64,000 bases of DNA from Anaeramoeba flamelloides (GCA_027625915.1 JANTQA010000023.1:3844001-3908000); one strand, 5' to 3'. Shown: positions 1-11,408, counted from the first letter of the stretch. Notes: a model not told the origin generated them from the sequence alone. Translations and numbers: made by a program.

Positions 1-201
1 TTCTTTTCTTTTTCTGAATTTTTTTTTTTTTTTTTTATTTTTACTCTCAAATCTTCGACTCTTTCTGGTTTTCTCTTCTCGTTGGCAACCAAAACTTTTT
101 TTTCAAAAATTTAACAACTCGTTGGCCATTGAGCAAAACTTTCTTTCAGAACACAAATCAAATAAACTCACTTTACGATCAACTCCAATCTTAATAGACA
201 T
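1..201 (-). CDS. Possible 5' end of a gene leaving the window (unrecognised)
   Basis: Read on the minus strand, an ATG at 201-199 opens ten plausible codons (MSIKIGVDRK) ending at a GTGAGT donor-like site. A second coding-like stretch from about 142 to the window edge reads KVLLNGQRVVKFLKKKVLVA, then a Lys/Glu/Arg-rich tail. The two are in different frames. The only intron that joins them would be 29 nt, against 109 nt or more for every other intron in this window, so the join is doubtful. G+C is higher than in the flank. I do not recognise the protein. If real, it lies inside or beyond the missing upstream part of the Sua5 gene. Low confidence. Confidence 0.25.
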
Positions 202-469
202 AATTTTTTTCAAAATTAAGAAAAGAACAACATTTTATGATACTGTTCGAAATACAAATCATTGATTGAAAAATTTTTGCTTCATTTTTCATTTTGAAAA
301 TTTTTGAACTAAGCTTTGAATTATAATGTACAAAACATTTTATGAGTTTAACTGTTAAGAAACTTTGTAAAATGAGTTGGTTTTCGAAATATTCTTTGTC
401 AAGGACTATTTTACAAGTTGAGTTTATAAGATTTACAAAAATGGAAATTGGACAAGAAACTTTTTACAG

Positions 470-1000
470 CTGTTCCAAACCCACCATGAAATTTGAAAGA
501 CATAAAAATTGGCTTTTTTGTGTCTCTGTTAAATATATATATAAAATCTTCTATTATATTTGATTATGGAATTTTATGGTTTGAAATAGGTTTTTTTAAA
601 AAATTTCTGATATTTGATAACATTTCCAAATAATATTTTATTGTTTATGAAATAAATTCAAAAATTCAAAATTAAGCTTCCAAAGATCGAAGATAGAATT
701 TAATAATTACTTTGAAATAGTATTCTTGCCTTTTGATTTTAAGTTGTTTGGAAATTAAGTTCCACAAAAACCACCAAAAACCTGAAAATTTTTCACAACT
801 ATTGATCATTCAGAAGGCTTTGAGTCAAAAATTCAAATTTTAATATTTTCCCTAATGAGAAATTTTTTTCGATTTGAAATTTCACAGTTTGTAATAGGCT
901 ATCACATAACCATAAAATCCTGTCATAGAAAGGAAAATGTGAGATAAAAAATGAATTGTCTGCTTATCATAGATTTCACGGTAGGGTTGGAACGGCTGTA
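470..1000 (+). mobile_element. TA-flanked MITE, family A, copy 1
   Basis: The element starts TA-CAGCTGTTCCAAACCCACC and ends with the inverted form GGTTGGAACGGCTG-TA, giving roughly 25-bp terminal inverted repeats. CAG..CTG ends with a TA duplication fit Tc1/mariner-type non-autonomous elements. There is no coding capacity. The short ORF across its left end is a shadow. Confidence 0.6.
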
Positions 1001-1216
1001 ACATTTTATGATAAAGTTGTTTTAAAAAAGCTGATAAAATAAGTTTTTACTATTATTTTAAAAATAACTCTTCTAAAGTTTGTAATCTATTTTAGAGATA
1101 CTTTTGCAAAATTTTGTTGTCACACTTGTTTAAAATGGGTTTAGTAGTCCTAAAAAAGAACAACAAAAAAGTTTTGAAAAATCACTGACAAACTCTAAGA
1201 CTTATTTTTAGTACTA

Positions 1217-1422
1217 CAGTCAGTTCCATTTTTAAGATACAAACTTCCAACAAAATTTAAGGCACAGAAAAATCTCAAATTTAAGGCACATTTTTCAGAA
1301 TTTTATTTTTACAACACAAATTGTTTTTACTAGAATCCGAATTCTGTGCCTAAAATGAAATTTTTTTATGTGCATTTAAATTTCGTTCGAAGTTAGCCCC
1401 TTAAAAATTGAACGAACTGTTG
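1217..1422 (+). mobile_element. TA-flanked MITE, family B (degenerate copy)
   Basis: The left end is TA-CAGTCAGTTCC and the right end is a degraded GAACGAACTG. The interior is almost wholly palindromic, built from AAATTTAAGGCACA motifs. The same element recurs at 34253, 42490, 56077 and 57768. It lies between two inverted copies of family A. Confidence 0.65.
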
Positions 1423-1439
1423 ATTAAAAACTTTTTTAT

Positions 1440-1962
1440 TGCAACTGTTTCAAACCTACCGTGAAATGTATGATAAACAGAAAATGTATTTTCTTTCTCA
1501 TACTTTCCTTTACATGGCAGGATTTTATGGTTAAATGATATCCTATTATAAAAAGTAAAAGTTTGAAATAGAAAAAAAATTTCTCTCTAGGAAAAATATT
1601 AAAATTTGAATTTTTTAATACAAATCTTCCAGAATGAGAAATAATTTAAAAAAAAGTTTCAGATTTTTTATTCATCTTCAATTTCAAACACCAAAAAATC
1701 AAAAGGCAAGAATACTATTTAAAAGTAATTATTAAATTGGATCTTTAATTTTTTGATAATCTTTGTTTTGAATTTTTGAATTTGTTTGGTAAATAATAAA
1801 ATATTATTTTGAAATGTTACCACATCAGAAATTTTTTTAAAAATCTTATTTCAAACCATAAAATTCCATAATCAAATATAATAGAAGATTTTTTTGTATT
1901 TAACAGATGACAAAAAAATCAATTTCAATGTTTGTCAAATTTCATGGTAGGTTTGGAATGGC
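1440..1962 (-). mobile_element. TA-flanked MITE, family A, copy 2 (inverted)
   Basis: This stretch is the reverse complement of copy 1 (470-1000) along nearly its whole length. The shared motif AACCYACCRTGAAAT occurs at both ends. Its terminal bases are more degraded than those of copy 1. Together the two copies make a large imperfect inverted repeat with a loop of about 440 bp. Confidence 0.55.
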
Positions 1963-2019
1963 CATAACAATTTTTTAAATCCACTTTTTCAAATTTCAAT
2001 TATTTTTTTTATATTTGTT

Positions 2020-2200
2020 TGAAAAAAATTCAAATTTATCACGAAAGCAATTCCAACCCTACCATGAAAATTCATAAGATGTAGAAATTGAATTTCTATT
2101 ATAAAATTTTATCAGTATGATTAAACTGTAAAATTAGTTATGAACAGTTATTTTCAACCATAAATTTTGTAATAGAGGAAAAGAATTTTTGTTATGTACA
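2020..2200 (+). repeat. Family A MITE end fragment
   Basis: It carries the family A motif CCAACCCTACCATGAAAATT at about 2052, followed by sequence like the family A interior. No matching right end was found. Confidence 0.4.
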
Positions 2201-2271
2201 TAATAAAAAAGTGAAAAAAAAATTTTTTTATGTAATTTAAGGGAGAAGTTTAGAATTCATCTTGTTTGTCA

Positions 2272-2700
2272 TTAGTTTTTTTTTTTAATTTGAGAAATAA
2301 ACCGAAAATTTATTTCATTTTCTGTTTATTTCTCAAATTAAAAAAAACCGTCTGAACACTCGCCGTTAGCTTTTCCAGAATTTAAAAGAATTGAGTAAAA
2401 TCTTTGATTTTTCTCTATTCTTTTGAATTATGGAAAAGCGCCGTTAGATTTTCTTGGGTTTTCTATTTTTAAAAGTTAAGTGCTCTAGGTTTTTTTGAGG
2501 TTTTCTATTTTATTTGTGAAGTGTTCTAGGTTTTTTTGAGGTTTTCTATTTTATTTGGAAAAACGATAGATTTAACAAATGAAACAGAAAACCTCAAGAA
2601 AACCGCCGTTAGGTTTTTTTTAATTTTAGAAATTAAAAAAAAACCTAGGCACTCTACGGCACTCCACGGAACTTGACGAAACTCTACGGTACTCACCCAA
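2272..2700. repeat. Hairpin cassette, locus 1
   Basis: Three successive self-complementary modules lie here. Module A (about 2278-2348) has arms TTTAATTTGAGAAATAAAC and its complement. Module C (about 2370-2440) has arms CTTTTCCAGAATTTAAAAGA and their complement. Module B (about 2525-2605) has arms TTGAGGTTTTCT and AGAAAACCTCAA. They are joined by short G+C-richer spacers (GCCGTTAG). The block ends in GGCACTCTACGGCACTCCAC and GGTACTCACCC, which resembles the tail of the SINE seen at 58541. Confidence 0.6.
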
Positions 2701-3289
2701 ATTCCTAAACTTGAATTTGGAAATTGTACAAAAGATTCAAACATAGTTTTGTTATCTACTAGAGCTAATAAAGATATTGAATCTTGTTTATTAATAATAT
2801 TAAAAATATTATTATTAATAAAAATAATTGAAAAATTATTTTTTTTTAATTCAGTAATCCAGATTTTACGATTATTTTCATAGGCTGGGCAGTTCCAGCA
2901 AAAAAGTGAAAACTTTTTTCATAGTTTTCTCTTTTAATAAAATGACTCACCCCTTAAATATGAGGGGGGGGTTTGGAGTGAGAAGAAAAGCACTTTTTTT
3001 TAAATTTGGAGTTCTCACTTTATTAAAATAGAAAACTTTAAAAAAGTTTTAATTCATTACAATCTAAAAAAAAAAAAAAAGTACTCACCTTTTTTAAAAT
3101 AGCAGTATCCAATTTTTGTTTTTTGGCATTTGCAAACAAATCTAAAAAAAACGTTCACTAATGGAGATCTTCAATTTCAAAAATTGTAAAGATCAACAGG
3201 CTTAAAACAATTTAGAATCAATACTAGAAAAATACTTACAAGTTTCTTTGATTTCTTTGATTTCTTTTCTTATAAAATCCTTTATTTAT

Positions 3290-3460
3290 CTTTTTTTGAA
3301 AACAATTCAAATTTATCATGACAGACGTTTTAACCCTACCATGAAAACTTTCTAAAACACAGAAATCTGTTTTCTATTACAAAATTGGGTCATGTATTAC
3401 AAACTGTAAAATGGTTATTAAAGTTTCTCAGAAATCATAAAATTTATAATTGGTAAAAAA
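3290..3460 (+). repeat. Family A MITE end fragment
   Basis: It resembles 2020-2200: AATTCAAATTTATCATGA, then AACCCTACCATGAAAA. The end of this old insertion lies just upstream of the Sua5 exon. Confidence 0.4.
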
Positions 3461-3572
3461 TAATTACGAAATCAATTTTATATTTTCTTAACATTAGAAA
3501 ACATATCTAAAAAAAAATCTAATTTTGTTAATTTGAATATAATTTTTATAATTTCCTTTTCATTTTACATAG

Positions 3573-4417
3573 GTCATATAAGTCCAACAACGGCTGGACA
3601 TGTTTATGAAGATTTAGGAAAATGTCCAATTTTAATTTTAGATGGAGGAAAAACCAATGTTGGTATTGAATCAACAGTAGTCAAACTCCAACAAACCTCT
3701 GAAAAAATGATTTCGTTGACAGTTTTAAGGAAAGGTGCTATTTCAAATCTTGATTTAGAAGATGCCTTAGTGGGGACAAAATTTGAAACAAATGTACAGG
3801 TATCAGTTAGTTCAAAGATTGTTGATCATAAAAAACTTGAAGAATTGCAACAAAAAAAACAAGAAAAAGAAGAAGAAAATGAAAAGAAAAATGAAAAAGA
3901 AAAAGAAAAAGAAAAAGAAAAAGAAAAAGAAAAAGAAAACGAAAACGAAAAGGGAGAAGAAACAATAGAAAAGGAAGAATCACCAGGCACAAACATTACT
4001 CATTATGCACCAGATAAGCCAACTTTTATTTTAACATTCAACAATTTGTATAAAAAAAAGATCGAATTCGAAGAAGAACAAGAACAATTAGATTTATCAA
4101 AAGCTATATTTGTTGACTATGGTGGACACAGAATTGATTTGAAAGAAAAGGTTCTTGCATACACCGATTTATCGGAAGAAATGGATATCAAAATCGCAAC
4201 TTCTTCAATTTATAGTACTTTAAGATGGACAGAAACCATTGAAAATGGACAATTTGTTTTATTGCCCGATATTGCCCAAATTACACTCAAATCGAAAAAA
4301 AAATTACCCAGGATGCTACCTGGGCTTGCGGACAGGATGTTCCGCTCGGCTTCGGGTAGAAAAGTACTTTTAAACAATGATTTACAAATTCAAATTATTA
4401 AACAGGAACTTTTTTAA
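3573..4417 (+). CDS. SUA5: Sua5/YrdC threonylcarbamoyl-AMP synthase, C-terminal exon (partial)
   Basis: Sua5/YrdC enzymes make threonylcarbamoyl-AMP from Thr, bicarbonate and ATP for the t6A modification at position 37 of ANN-decoding tRNAs. A TTTTACATAG acceptor (AG at 3571-3572) opens the exon. It begins GHISPTTAGHVYEDLG, the conserved SPT..HV.DDL segment near the end of the YrdC domain. ILDGGKTNVGIESTVV follows, then LRKGAIS. Next comes a Lys/Glu repeat linker of about 60 residues (3830-3970), then the Sua5-specific motif SPGTNITHYAPDKP and a complete C-terminal Sua5 domain ending at TAA. Conserved pieces keep the family order and spacing, apart from the enlarged charged linker. The first two-thirds of the YrdC domain, with its KxR and SxN residues, is absent from 1-3572. 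The gene therefore has a long upstream intron or is 5'-truncated. Family call is firm; completeness is not. Confidence 0.88.
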
Positions 4418-4889
4418 AAAATTTAAAAACATCTTTTTATATTTCCGCTTTATTAAAATGTTTGACCAAAAATATGATATATTAAAATAATCATTTAATT
4501 TTAAAATTATATTTCAGATTAAATACTTTTTTTAAAAAAATTTGTTTTTTTTTTTCTTATTAATAATTGTTTTTTTTTTATTAAAAAACAATTTGTAAAT
4601 AAATACAGCCACAGAATGAATTAAAGTAATTAATTTCAAAAATTCTTCATTCATTTTTCTATCTTTCCAAACAAAAAAGATAAATTTTGGTTTTTTTTTA
4701 AAACTTAATTTCCCATAGAATTTGAAATTAAAGATTTAAAAAAAAGCATTATTTTCAATATCAATAAAATAGGAAATTAAGAGAAATGTCCAAAATATAA
4801 ACATTGGAAAAAATTGGCCAAAAATCAAAGTAAACCAAAATTCAAAAATTATCCAGAAAAGAAATGTGTCTTAATGATATTGGAAAAAA

Positions 4890-5093
4890 AATTCAAAATT
4901 TTTTTAAATTGGAAACCTTAATAGAACCAGAAAATGAAAATGAAAATGAAAATTAAAAGTAATTAAAAGAAGAAACAAATTTACTTCAAGTATCAACTCT
5001 TAATTATTTTAAAAGGAATCAAATCAACAAACTCAATTTAGATCAACCTTCATATATAAATAGTTTAAGTGATTTTGGAGATCGTCAAAAATA
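4890..5093 (+). pseudogene. Coding-like remnant of unknown protein
   Basis: One frame reads like protein C-terminal sequence: an ENENENEN tract, then KEETNLLQVSTLNYFKRNQ, and ends at a TAG. Two in-frame stops follow the EN tract. It may be a decayed gene copy or a missed exon with an intron across the stops. No family recognised. Confidence 0.2.
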
Positions 5094-6604
5094 GTCAAAT
5101 TTTTTTAACAAATTTTTAATAATTGAATCGAATCAAAGAAAAAAGTCAAGCTGAAAGTTAGTATTAAAAAAAATGCTATTGGGTTTGATTCCTTCATTTG
5201 GTCTTTTTACATTTGTTTTTTCTTTTATTAATTGATCTTGAATTTTTATTAATTTCTGTGATTTTATGTGATTCTATTAAAAATCGTATTGGGCTTTTTT
5301 TACCCAAATAGCAAATAAGAAAATAAGTTTTTTGTGTAAAAAATACAGTCAAGGTTTCATTGTTCTTGGTTATTATTTATTTATCTTGAACAACCCAGGT
5401 TTGAATAACAATATAAAATTTCTCATTAAAATCGATGTCGATTATCAATTATTAAACAAGTACTGAGTAACGAAGTTGTACTCTTTGATTTATTTTGATA
5501 TCTCAAAGATTTTTCTATTATTTTTTTCATTTTGGCTTGGGCTATTTTTCTCTTAAGACTGTTCCAAAATCCTTATTCTATCAAATCTAGAGGGTTACAA
5601 ATAGAACCACAAATTAGTCTTGTCAAAATTAAATTGATTTTGTACTTTATGAAAACAATTGATTTGAAGGATTCCCATCCCACTTTGATGAGTGTCTAGT
5701 TTTTGTGCTATTTTACATTCACTCCTCAAAAAGAATTACCGTTCTGTAGAAATTGGTCAAAAAAATCCACTTATTTCCAAGTTAAAAACACCAACTACAA
5801 ACCAAAAAAATAATTTTTTTTAACAGATTTTACGAAGGAAATTTTAAAAAAAATAACTTGAAGCAATTCTAAATACAAGTTCAAATTTTTAAAATCATTT
5901 CAAACTAATAAAAGTAACTATTAAAAATATTTAGAACAGATTGTGGAAATTGTTTTAAGTTTATAGATTTGAAATAGGATTTATGAAATTTGTAAAACCA
6001 AAATTTTGGAAGGATCAAAGAAAGGTAAAATATTGAAAATTGTGAGGAATTGTGAAAATTTCACATTTTTTGATAAAAAGAAATTCTCAGTGGGTAAATT
6101 TAACTAAGATTATGGAACTCTTTCAGGAGGGTTTTTATCAACAATTTCACATTGACCGAAGGAAAATGTAGTCCTTAAATTGAAGAAATTTAACTCATTT
6201 GGGTTTTCTAAAACAAGAAACTACACAAAATTCCTTTTTTAATTCTTTTTAATGATTTTTTTAAAATTTAGACTTGATTTGAAATTGGGAATCTTTTAAA
6301 CTTTTTTTTGTCTTTATTGAATTTTTTTCTTATTGGAGATCCTTTGAAATTGTTTTTTTTGTTTTTTGAATTTTTTAATCAAAAGAAGTGCACTTTTCAA
6401 AATACAATTTTTTGGTGACAAGTCATTCCTCGTGTATAGCAAATTCGTGGGAGTAATTTAACACTTGAGAATTTTTTTTTGTGTGTTTTAAGGATTTGTG
6501 TTTTTTCTTTTAGTATTTTTGTGGTTTGTTTTTGCTTCAATTCTTTTTTATTTGTTTTGGTAAACCTTTATTTGATATTTTGCAAAAAAGAATATCAGTG
6601 TGCC

Positions 6605-6645
6605 CAATAAAAGGAAAAGGAAAAGGAAAAGAAAAAGGAAAAGGA
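6605..6645 (+). repeat. Short AAAAGG tandem repeat
   Basis: About six imperfect 6-bp units of purine-only sequence. Confidence 0.6.
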
Positions 6646-6787
6646 TGATAAAAAGATACAAAAGAAAAACAAGACAAAAAGAATTAACAAAATAAACTTG
6701 TGTTGTAGGTTAGTAAATCGAAGAAGGGTCTTTAGATTTATTTTTATTTTGTTGATTGTTTATTCATTTCAAACTAAAAATATTCAT

Positions 6788-7273
6788 CTATTTACGTGAA
6801 TTTGTAGGGTGGTTTTTCCGATCCAAACCAACAACTCTCTTTGTGTTTCGAAACATAGAGATGGTTGTGTCACACAGTTTGTTAAATTCGTCATATGGCT
6901 CTTCTTCTTGATCGTAACGATCAAATTTTTCTTCTTCATTGGGTTGATCCATATATTCTTTTTCATATTCCAATAAAGAGTCCTTGTCTTTTTTTTCCAT
7001 TTCCGTAAGCAGCCCGGTATTTAAAAAATCTGGGATCGATTCAATACGTTTATCGTTTTCTGGTGGTAATTTTTTTGGTACAAAGATTGCACTTTGCGTT
7101 ATTGTGTCCAATTCTCCAATTAAATTTTGGAACTGAATTGACAAAATTGTTACTTTGCTTACAAATTCTTTCCATTGAACATCTTTTTCTTCAAAGATTT
7201 TTTCTTGTGAGGAAATAATTTTTGTTACATTTTTCCTTAATTTTTCAAGTGTTGTTCGAACAGACTCGGTCAT
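6788..7273 (-). CDS. MED8: Putative Mediator subunit 8 (MED8)
   Basis: Single uninterrupted exon of 161 residues, ATG at 7273-7271 and TAG at 6790-6788. MED8 is a head-module subunit of Mediator, which couples activators to RNA polymerase II in the nucleus. The N-terminal ~60 residues are helical (VRTTLEKLRKNVTKI, then QWKEFVSKVTILSIQFQNL). A proline-flanked segment follows (FVPKKLPP), then IPDFLNTGLLTEMEKKDKD. This reproduces the MED8 order of long helices, a 'V.PLP' stretch, then 'L..LL..K..PEV..'. The C-terminal half is acidic and ends in a basic tail. Length is close to the shorter MED8 proteins (about 200 residues). The identification rests on pattern and not on strict motifs, so another small coiled-coil nuclear protein remains possible. 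The neighbouring Sua5 gene is on the other strand and unrelated. Confidence 0.55.
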   Translation of the reverse strand: MTESVRTTLEKLRKNVTKIISSQEKIFEEKDVQWKEFVSKVTILSIQFQNLIGELDTITQSAIFVPKKLPPENDKRIESIPDFLNTGLLTEMEKKDKDSLLEYEKEYMDQPNEEEKFDRYDQEEEPYDEFNKLCDTTISMFRNTKRVVGLDRKNHPTNSRK

Positions 7274-7945
7274 TTTTTGTTATACTTGTTGCTACTGTTT
7301 TGGTTTTATGGAAAAGAAATTTAGACTTTTGTTAAAAGTGTTAAAAAAAGATATTTCGGAGAGAGGAATTGGAAAAAAATGAAAGTTTTCAAAGTGATTT
7401 TTTATTATTTGTAAGGTTGCTTTATAATAAACTGAAAATTTAAAAATTGATGAGGATTATTAAAACATATTTTTTTTTAATTCTATTTGTTGAAAAATAA
7501 ATCGAAAGAGATTTTCATTCTGCTTTTCAAAAAAAGAATTGTTTCAAAGATAAAAATCAATTTTAATTCTAATACAATAGAGTAAATCCGTTTTATTATT
7601 AATAATTCCCTTTTAGAATTAGGTACTTTATTTAATTTATTGTATTTAATTATTTTTTGGAAAGTAGAATGTAAATTAATATCTTTTTATTTATCAATTA
7701 ATAGTATTAAAAAAAAATAAATTAATTAAAGATTTTGATAAATGAAAATTTAAGATAATTTTTCCTAAAAAGAAAAATGAATAAGAATCTCTTCTAGATT
7801 TCTAAAAAAAATTACATAAATTTTTTTTTTTATTGTATTGATAATATTATTATTGAAATAATAAGTTTTATTCAAGATAGAAATAGTTAATATCACCACA
7901 AAGTTGGAGATGGAAGAATTCCTTTAAATTATTGGTATATAAACT

Positions 7946-8482
7946 AAATTCAAAAAAATTGGACACAGTTTAAATAGTTGAAAGAATAATAATACTCGGA
8001 CTTTACATTTAATTTAGAACAAATTTTTTGATTTCACAAACTATTTTATTTTTTGTCTTTTTTGTTTTTGTTTTCATTTCCTTTTTAACTGTTACCTAAT
8101 CTGTTTCGTTAGATCGGAAAATTATTTATCGATGGTTGATAGAAGTTTAGTGTAGAGTTTTTTGAATAGAAAAATCACATACAGTTAGTTGATGGTATCT
8201 TATCTTTTGATCGATCAATAATTGTTGTTGGAATTTCAACAAATTTACCAATACAATTTTTTTGTTCTACTTGTTTCATCATTTTGGATGCATTGATTTT
8301 TATTTTTGAGTTTTATTTTTTTTTTTCTTATATTTGGGTGAAAATGATTATCTATAAAAACATTAATAATGGATAAATTAGATATAGTTTTCTATTACTT
8401 TTAAAAATATAATAAATTGAGGGTTTTTTTTTAACTATTTTGGATTTTGAGTATGTCCAAATTTTTGGAATGGTGTTTATAA
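7946..8482 (+). mobile_element. MITE, family C (GGACACA ends), copy 1
   Basis: The left end is ATTCAAAAAAATTGGACACA and the right end is TGTCCAAATTTTTGGAATGG, inverted relative to each other. The ~500-bp interior matches 41902-42430 throughout, for example CTAATCTGTTTCGTTAGATC and TAGAAAAATCACATACAGTT. There is no ORF. It resembles a non-autonomous Tc1/mariner-like element. Confidence 0.65.
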
Positions 8483-8599
8483 TTTATAACACAATAGTAA
8501 GATTTTTTCTAAAACTGGTCTATAAAAGAATAGAATACACTTGGAGTTTTATATTAGTTTATTAATTTGGATTCAAAAAAAAAAAAAGATACTAAATTA

Positions 8600-8998
8600 T
8601 TTTTTGAAAATTTTTACTCACTTTATAATTTGAATATAGTTTTTTTGAGGATTTATCTCTTATTCTTCTCAAAAAAAATTTTTTTAAATTATTGGATCAG
8701 TATCATTTCTTCTTACTTTTTCAAATTTTTATTTTTCTTTTGTTTTTCTTTTTCCTATATTTTAGTTTTTTTTTTGTTTTTTTTGTTTTTTTTTTTGAAA
8801 AATGTTAATTTTTTTTTTTTTTTTTTTTTTTTTTTTGCAAGAGATCTTATGAAAAAAAAATATCTTCGAAAAGACAAATAATCATAAAGATAATTGAGAT
8901 GATGTAATGTCTTTTAAAATATATTTAATTATTAGTAAAAAATCCCGTTGTTTAATTTTTTTTTCAGTGAAAATTCGGTAATCTAAAATTGATAAATC
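8600..8998 (+). repeat. Dispersed repeat with long T-rich tract, copy 1
   Basis: The order is TACTCACTTTATAAT, about 150 nt of nearly pure T with scattered C, G and A, then AAAAATATCTTCGAAAAGACAAATAA. The same order recurs at 16060, 26690, 49430 and 51060. The ORF over it is an artefact of poly-T (Phe-rich). Confidence 0.5.
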
Positions 8999-8999
8999 T

Positions 9000-9204
9000 C
9001 ATTTCAAAAATTGTGACTACTTTTTTACAATTTTTGGGTTTATTTTTTTATTAATTTTTATGATATCGGGTTTTTTTACATTTAGAATAATTTAGAAGTG
9101 AATTAGAAATCATTTTTAATGATTTGTTGTTCTTGGATACTAAATAATATTATTTTTTTTCAATTTATTATTTCATGTTAGTCACAATTTTTGAAATGGT
9201 ATTG
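9000..9204 (+). mobile_element. Small MITE, family D, copy 1
   Basis: The terminal repeats CATTTCAAAAATTGTGACTA and TAGTCACAATTTTTGAAATG flank about 160 bp. It follows the T-rich repeat directly. The same pairing occurs at 16537 and 49892, so the two may be one composite element. Confidence 0.55.
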
Positions 9205-11408
9205 ATAATTGCAAATTTAAATTTACTTTATGAATATAAAAAATTTATAAATTATTATTAAAAATATAGAATTTTTTGGTCACATTTTAGTTCATTAAAC
9301 TGATGAGAAAATAATTATAAATGAAAAAATAAAAATATGGTTAAAATTGTGTACAAAAAGTAAGAATACGGATTTCAGCAAGTATACCCATTATAATCTT
9401 TACTATTTACATTTTCAAGATTGTGTGACCAATTTTAAATCGCCAAAAACTTGAAAAAACTGTTCATCAACAAATACTTTTCATTATCTAATAGCATTGT
9501 ATTTCATAAGGAAAGAATTATATTTTTTTAAATAATTTATTTTAATTGATAATTTGTTTTTTATTTCAAAAAATCAATTTGAAAAAAACAATTGAAAGAT
9601 CATAATTTATATTATTTTTGTTAGAAATTTTAACAAAAGAGTTTAAATAAACGAACTAGAGATATTCTCCAACTTCCTGAAGGCTTACTCTTCTAAAAAA
9701 AATACAACAAATACAATTTCCTAAAATATATAAAAGATATATTTATTAAAATATATTGTATTATTTGCTTCAGTCTTGTTTGATTTACTATTATATTTGA
9801 AACAAAATACGTGAAATTTTTGTGGTTATATTGACACAATATTATTTTTCTTCTTTCTATAGTAGAGTATAGAATAGTTCAAAAGTTGCTCCAATAAAAA
9901 AAAGAAATTTACATTTTTAAAATTTTGATAAAATTGGTCTTCCTTCCAATCCCATATTGTCTTTTATCCAAAATATTTTTTCTTTCTTAAAACACTTTAA
10001 TTCATGATAAAAAGCATATTGACTGAATATTTTTATGAGGATAAACACTATTCGAAATCTCTATATACTAACAAGATTCGTATTTTAGCTTTATTTGTAA
10101 TTTTTCTAATTAAAAAAAAAAAAATTAACCATCATGCAAAATAAGTTCAAATGAATGAATTTTATTAATTGAAGGGCTATATAACAGGAATTCCTAAAAA
10201 AAATTAATAAAAATTTTTCAAAGTATTAAAAGAATTTGAATAGACTTTGGATATTGATAAAACAATAAAATCAAATAATTTCTCTAAAATGAAATAATTA
10301 GAAAATTGATTAGAGAAAAAAAAAAACAGTTAAAAAAATTTCAAAGAGTAAAAGACAATTTTTAACAAATAAAAATTATTTTTAGCCATTGAAAATGAAT
10401 AAATAGAGAGAAAATCAAGAATAGTTAAATCAATATAGATGTTGTTAATTATTCCATCAACTTGTTTTTTTTTTTATTCATTTGACATAGAAATTATTTT
10501 TACTCATATAGATTTGGATAAATAAACATGTAACAACATTTTTTAAAAATCAAGATACATTCTCAAAGATTTATTTATAAAAATGAAGCAAGTATTGACC
10601 AATTCAGAATTTAAATTTATAAAAATAGATAATAACCTACAACGAAAGTATAAAATTATCATTTTTAACACATTTCAGCCATTTTAAAATCTAAACAAAA
10701 AAAAAATTAAAAATATTAAAAGGAAATCTAAATACTTTCGACAAAACTTAAAAATAAACCTACTGGGTGGAAAGGTCAAGAATTTTTAAAAATTATTAGT
10801 TATAATAATAATTTCAATAAACAGTTGTGTTCTCAAATTTCCTAGATTGACTATCTTTACCAAAATTCAAAAGAGTTTAGAAAAATCAAAGATTTTACTC
10901 GATTCTTTTAAATTTTAGAAAAGTTAAATAAGATTTTTTTTTTTTAGTTTCAGAAATGAAAAGAAAATAAATAAAATTTTTGTTTATTTTAAAAAATAAA
11001 AAAACTAACTTCAAAAATTAATTTAAAATAGATGTACTCAACTTCCATTCTAAAACAACATATTTCACAAATGATCTAAAAAGATATTCCTATTTTTATG
11101 AAAATCTAAAAGCCTTTTGTTATTAATAGAAAACTCAAGAAAATCTAACAAGACTTTTCCAGAAAACAAAAGAATTGAAATAAAATCAAAGATTTTACTA
11201 TATTCTTTTTAAAAAAAAAAAAAACTAAAAACTGCAAGAGGAAATTAATTTCCTCTTTTGAAAATTCAAAATAAAAAAATAAATTAATAAAAATAATTGA
11301 ATTTTTATTTTTTTAAAAAAATTTTTTCTTAAAAAAATAATCATAATAGGCAATAAAATAAGGTTTTTTTTTTGATCGAAGCAATTTCTGGAGTTTTATT
11401 AATTATTT
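9205..11408. other. AT-rich intergenic stretch, no gene seen
   Basis: No exon or RNA gene was recognised. The right part (about 10855-11230) contains decayed copies of the hairpin modules, listed separately. Confidence 0.5.
10855..11230. repeat. Hairpin cassette, locus 2 (decayed)
   Basis: Module C is seen at 10865-10925 (AAAGAGTTTAGAAAAATC facing GATTTTACTCGATTCTTT). Module A lies at about 10935-11005, and B/C halves at 11125-11215. Spacers and arms are degraded. Confidence 0.45.

Larger units (their letters stand above)
4418..6787. other. AT-rich intergenic stretch without a recognised gene
   Basis: This stretch holds homopolymer runs and scattered A/T-rich sequence. It includes a coding-like but interrupted tract at about 4890-5093 (listed separately) and a short AAAAGG repeat near 6610. 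No exon, RNA gene or transposon terminus was recognised. Confidence 0.5.

Noticed and set aside
142-171. 29-nt intron joining two minus-strand coding pieces
   Set aside because: All other introns here are at least 109 nt. The join is possible but not supported.
342-563. 73-residue ORF near the left edge
   Set aside because: It crosses the terminal repeat of a family A MITE and has no protein-like composition.
2272-2700. CRISPR-like array
   Set aside because: Repeats are palindromic modules of unequal type with no regular spacers, in a eukaryotic genome.
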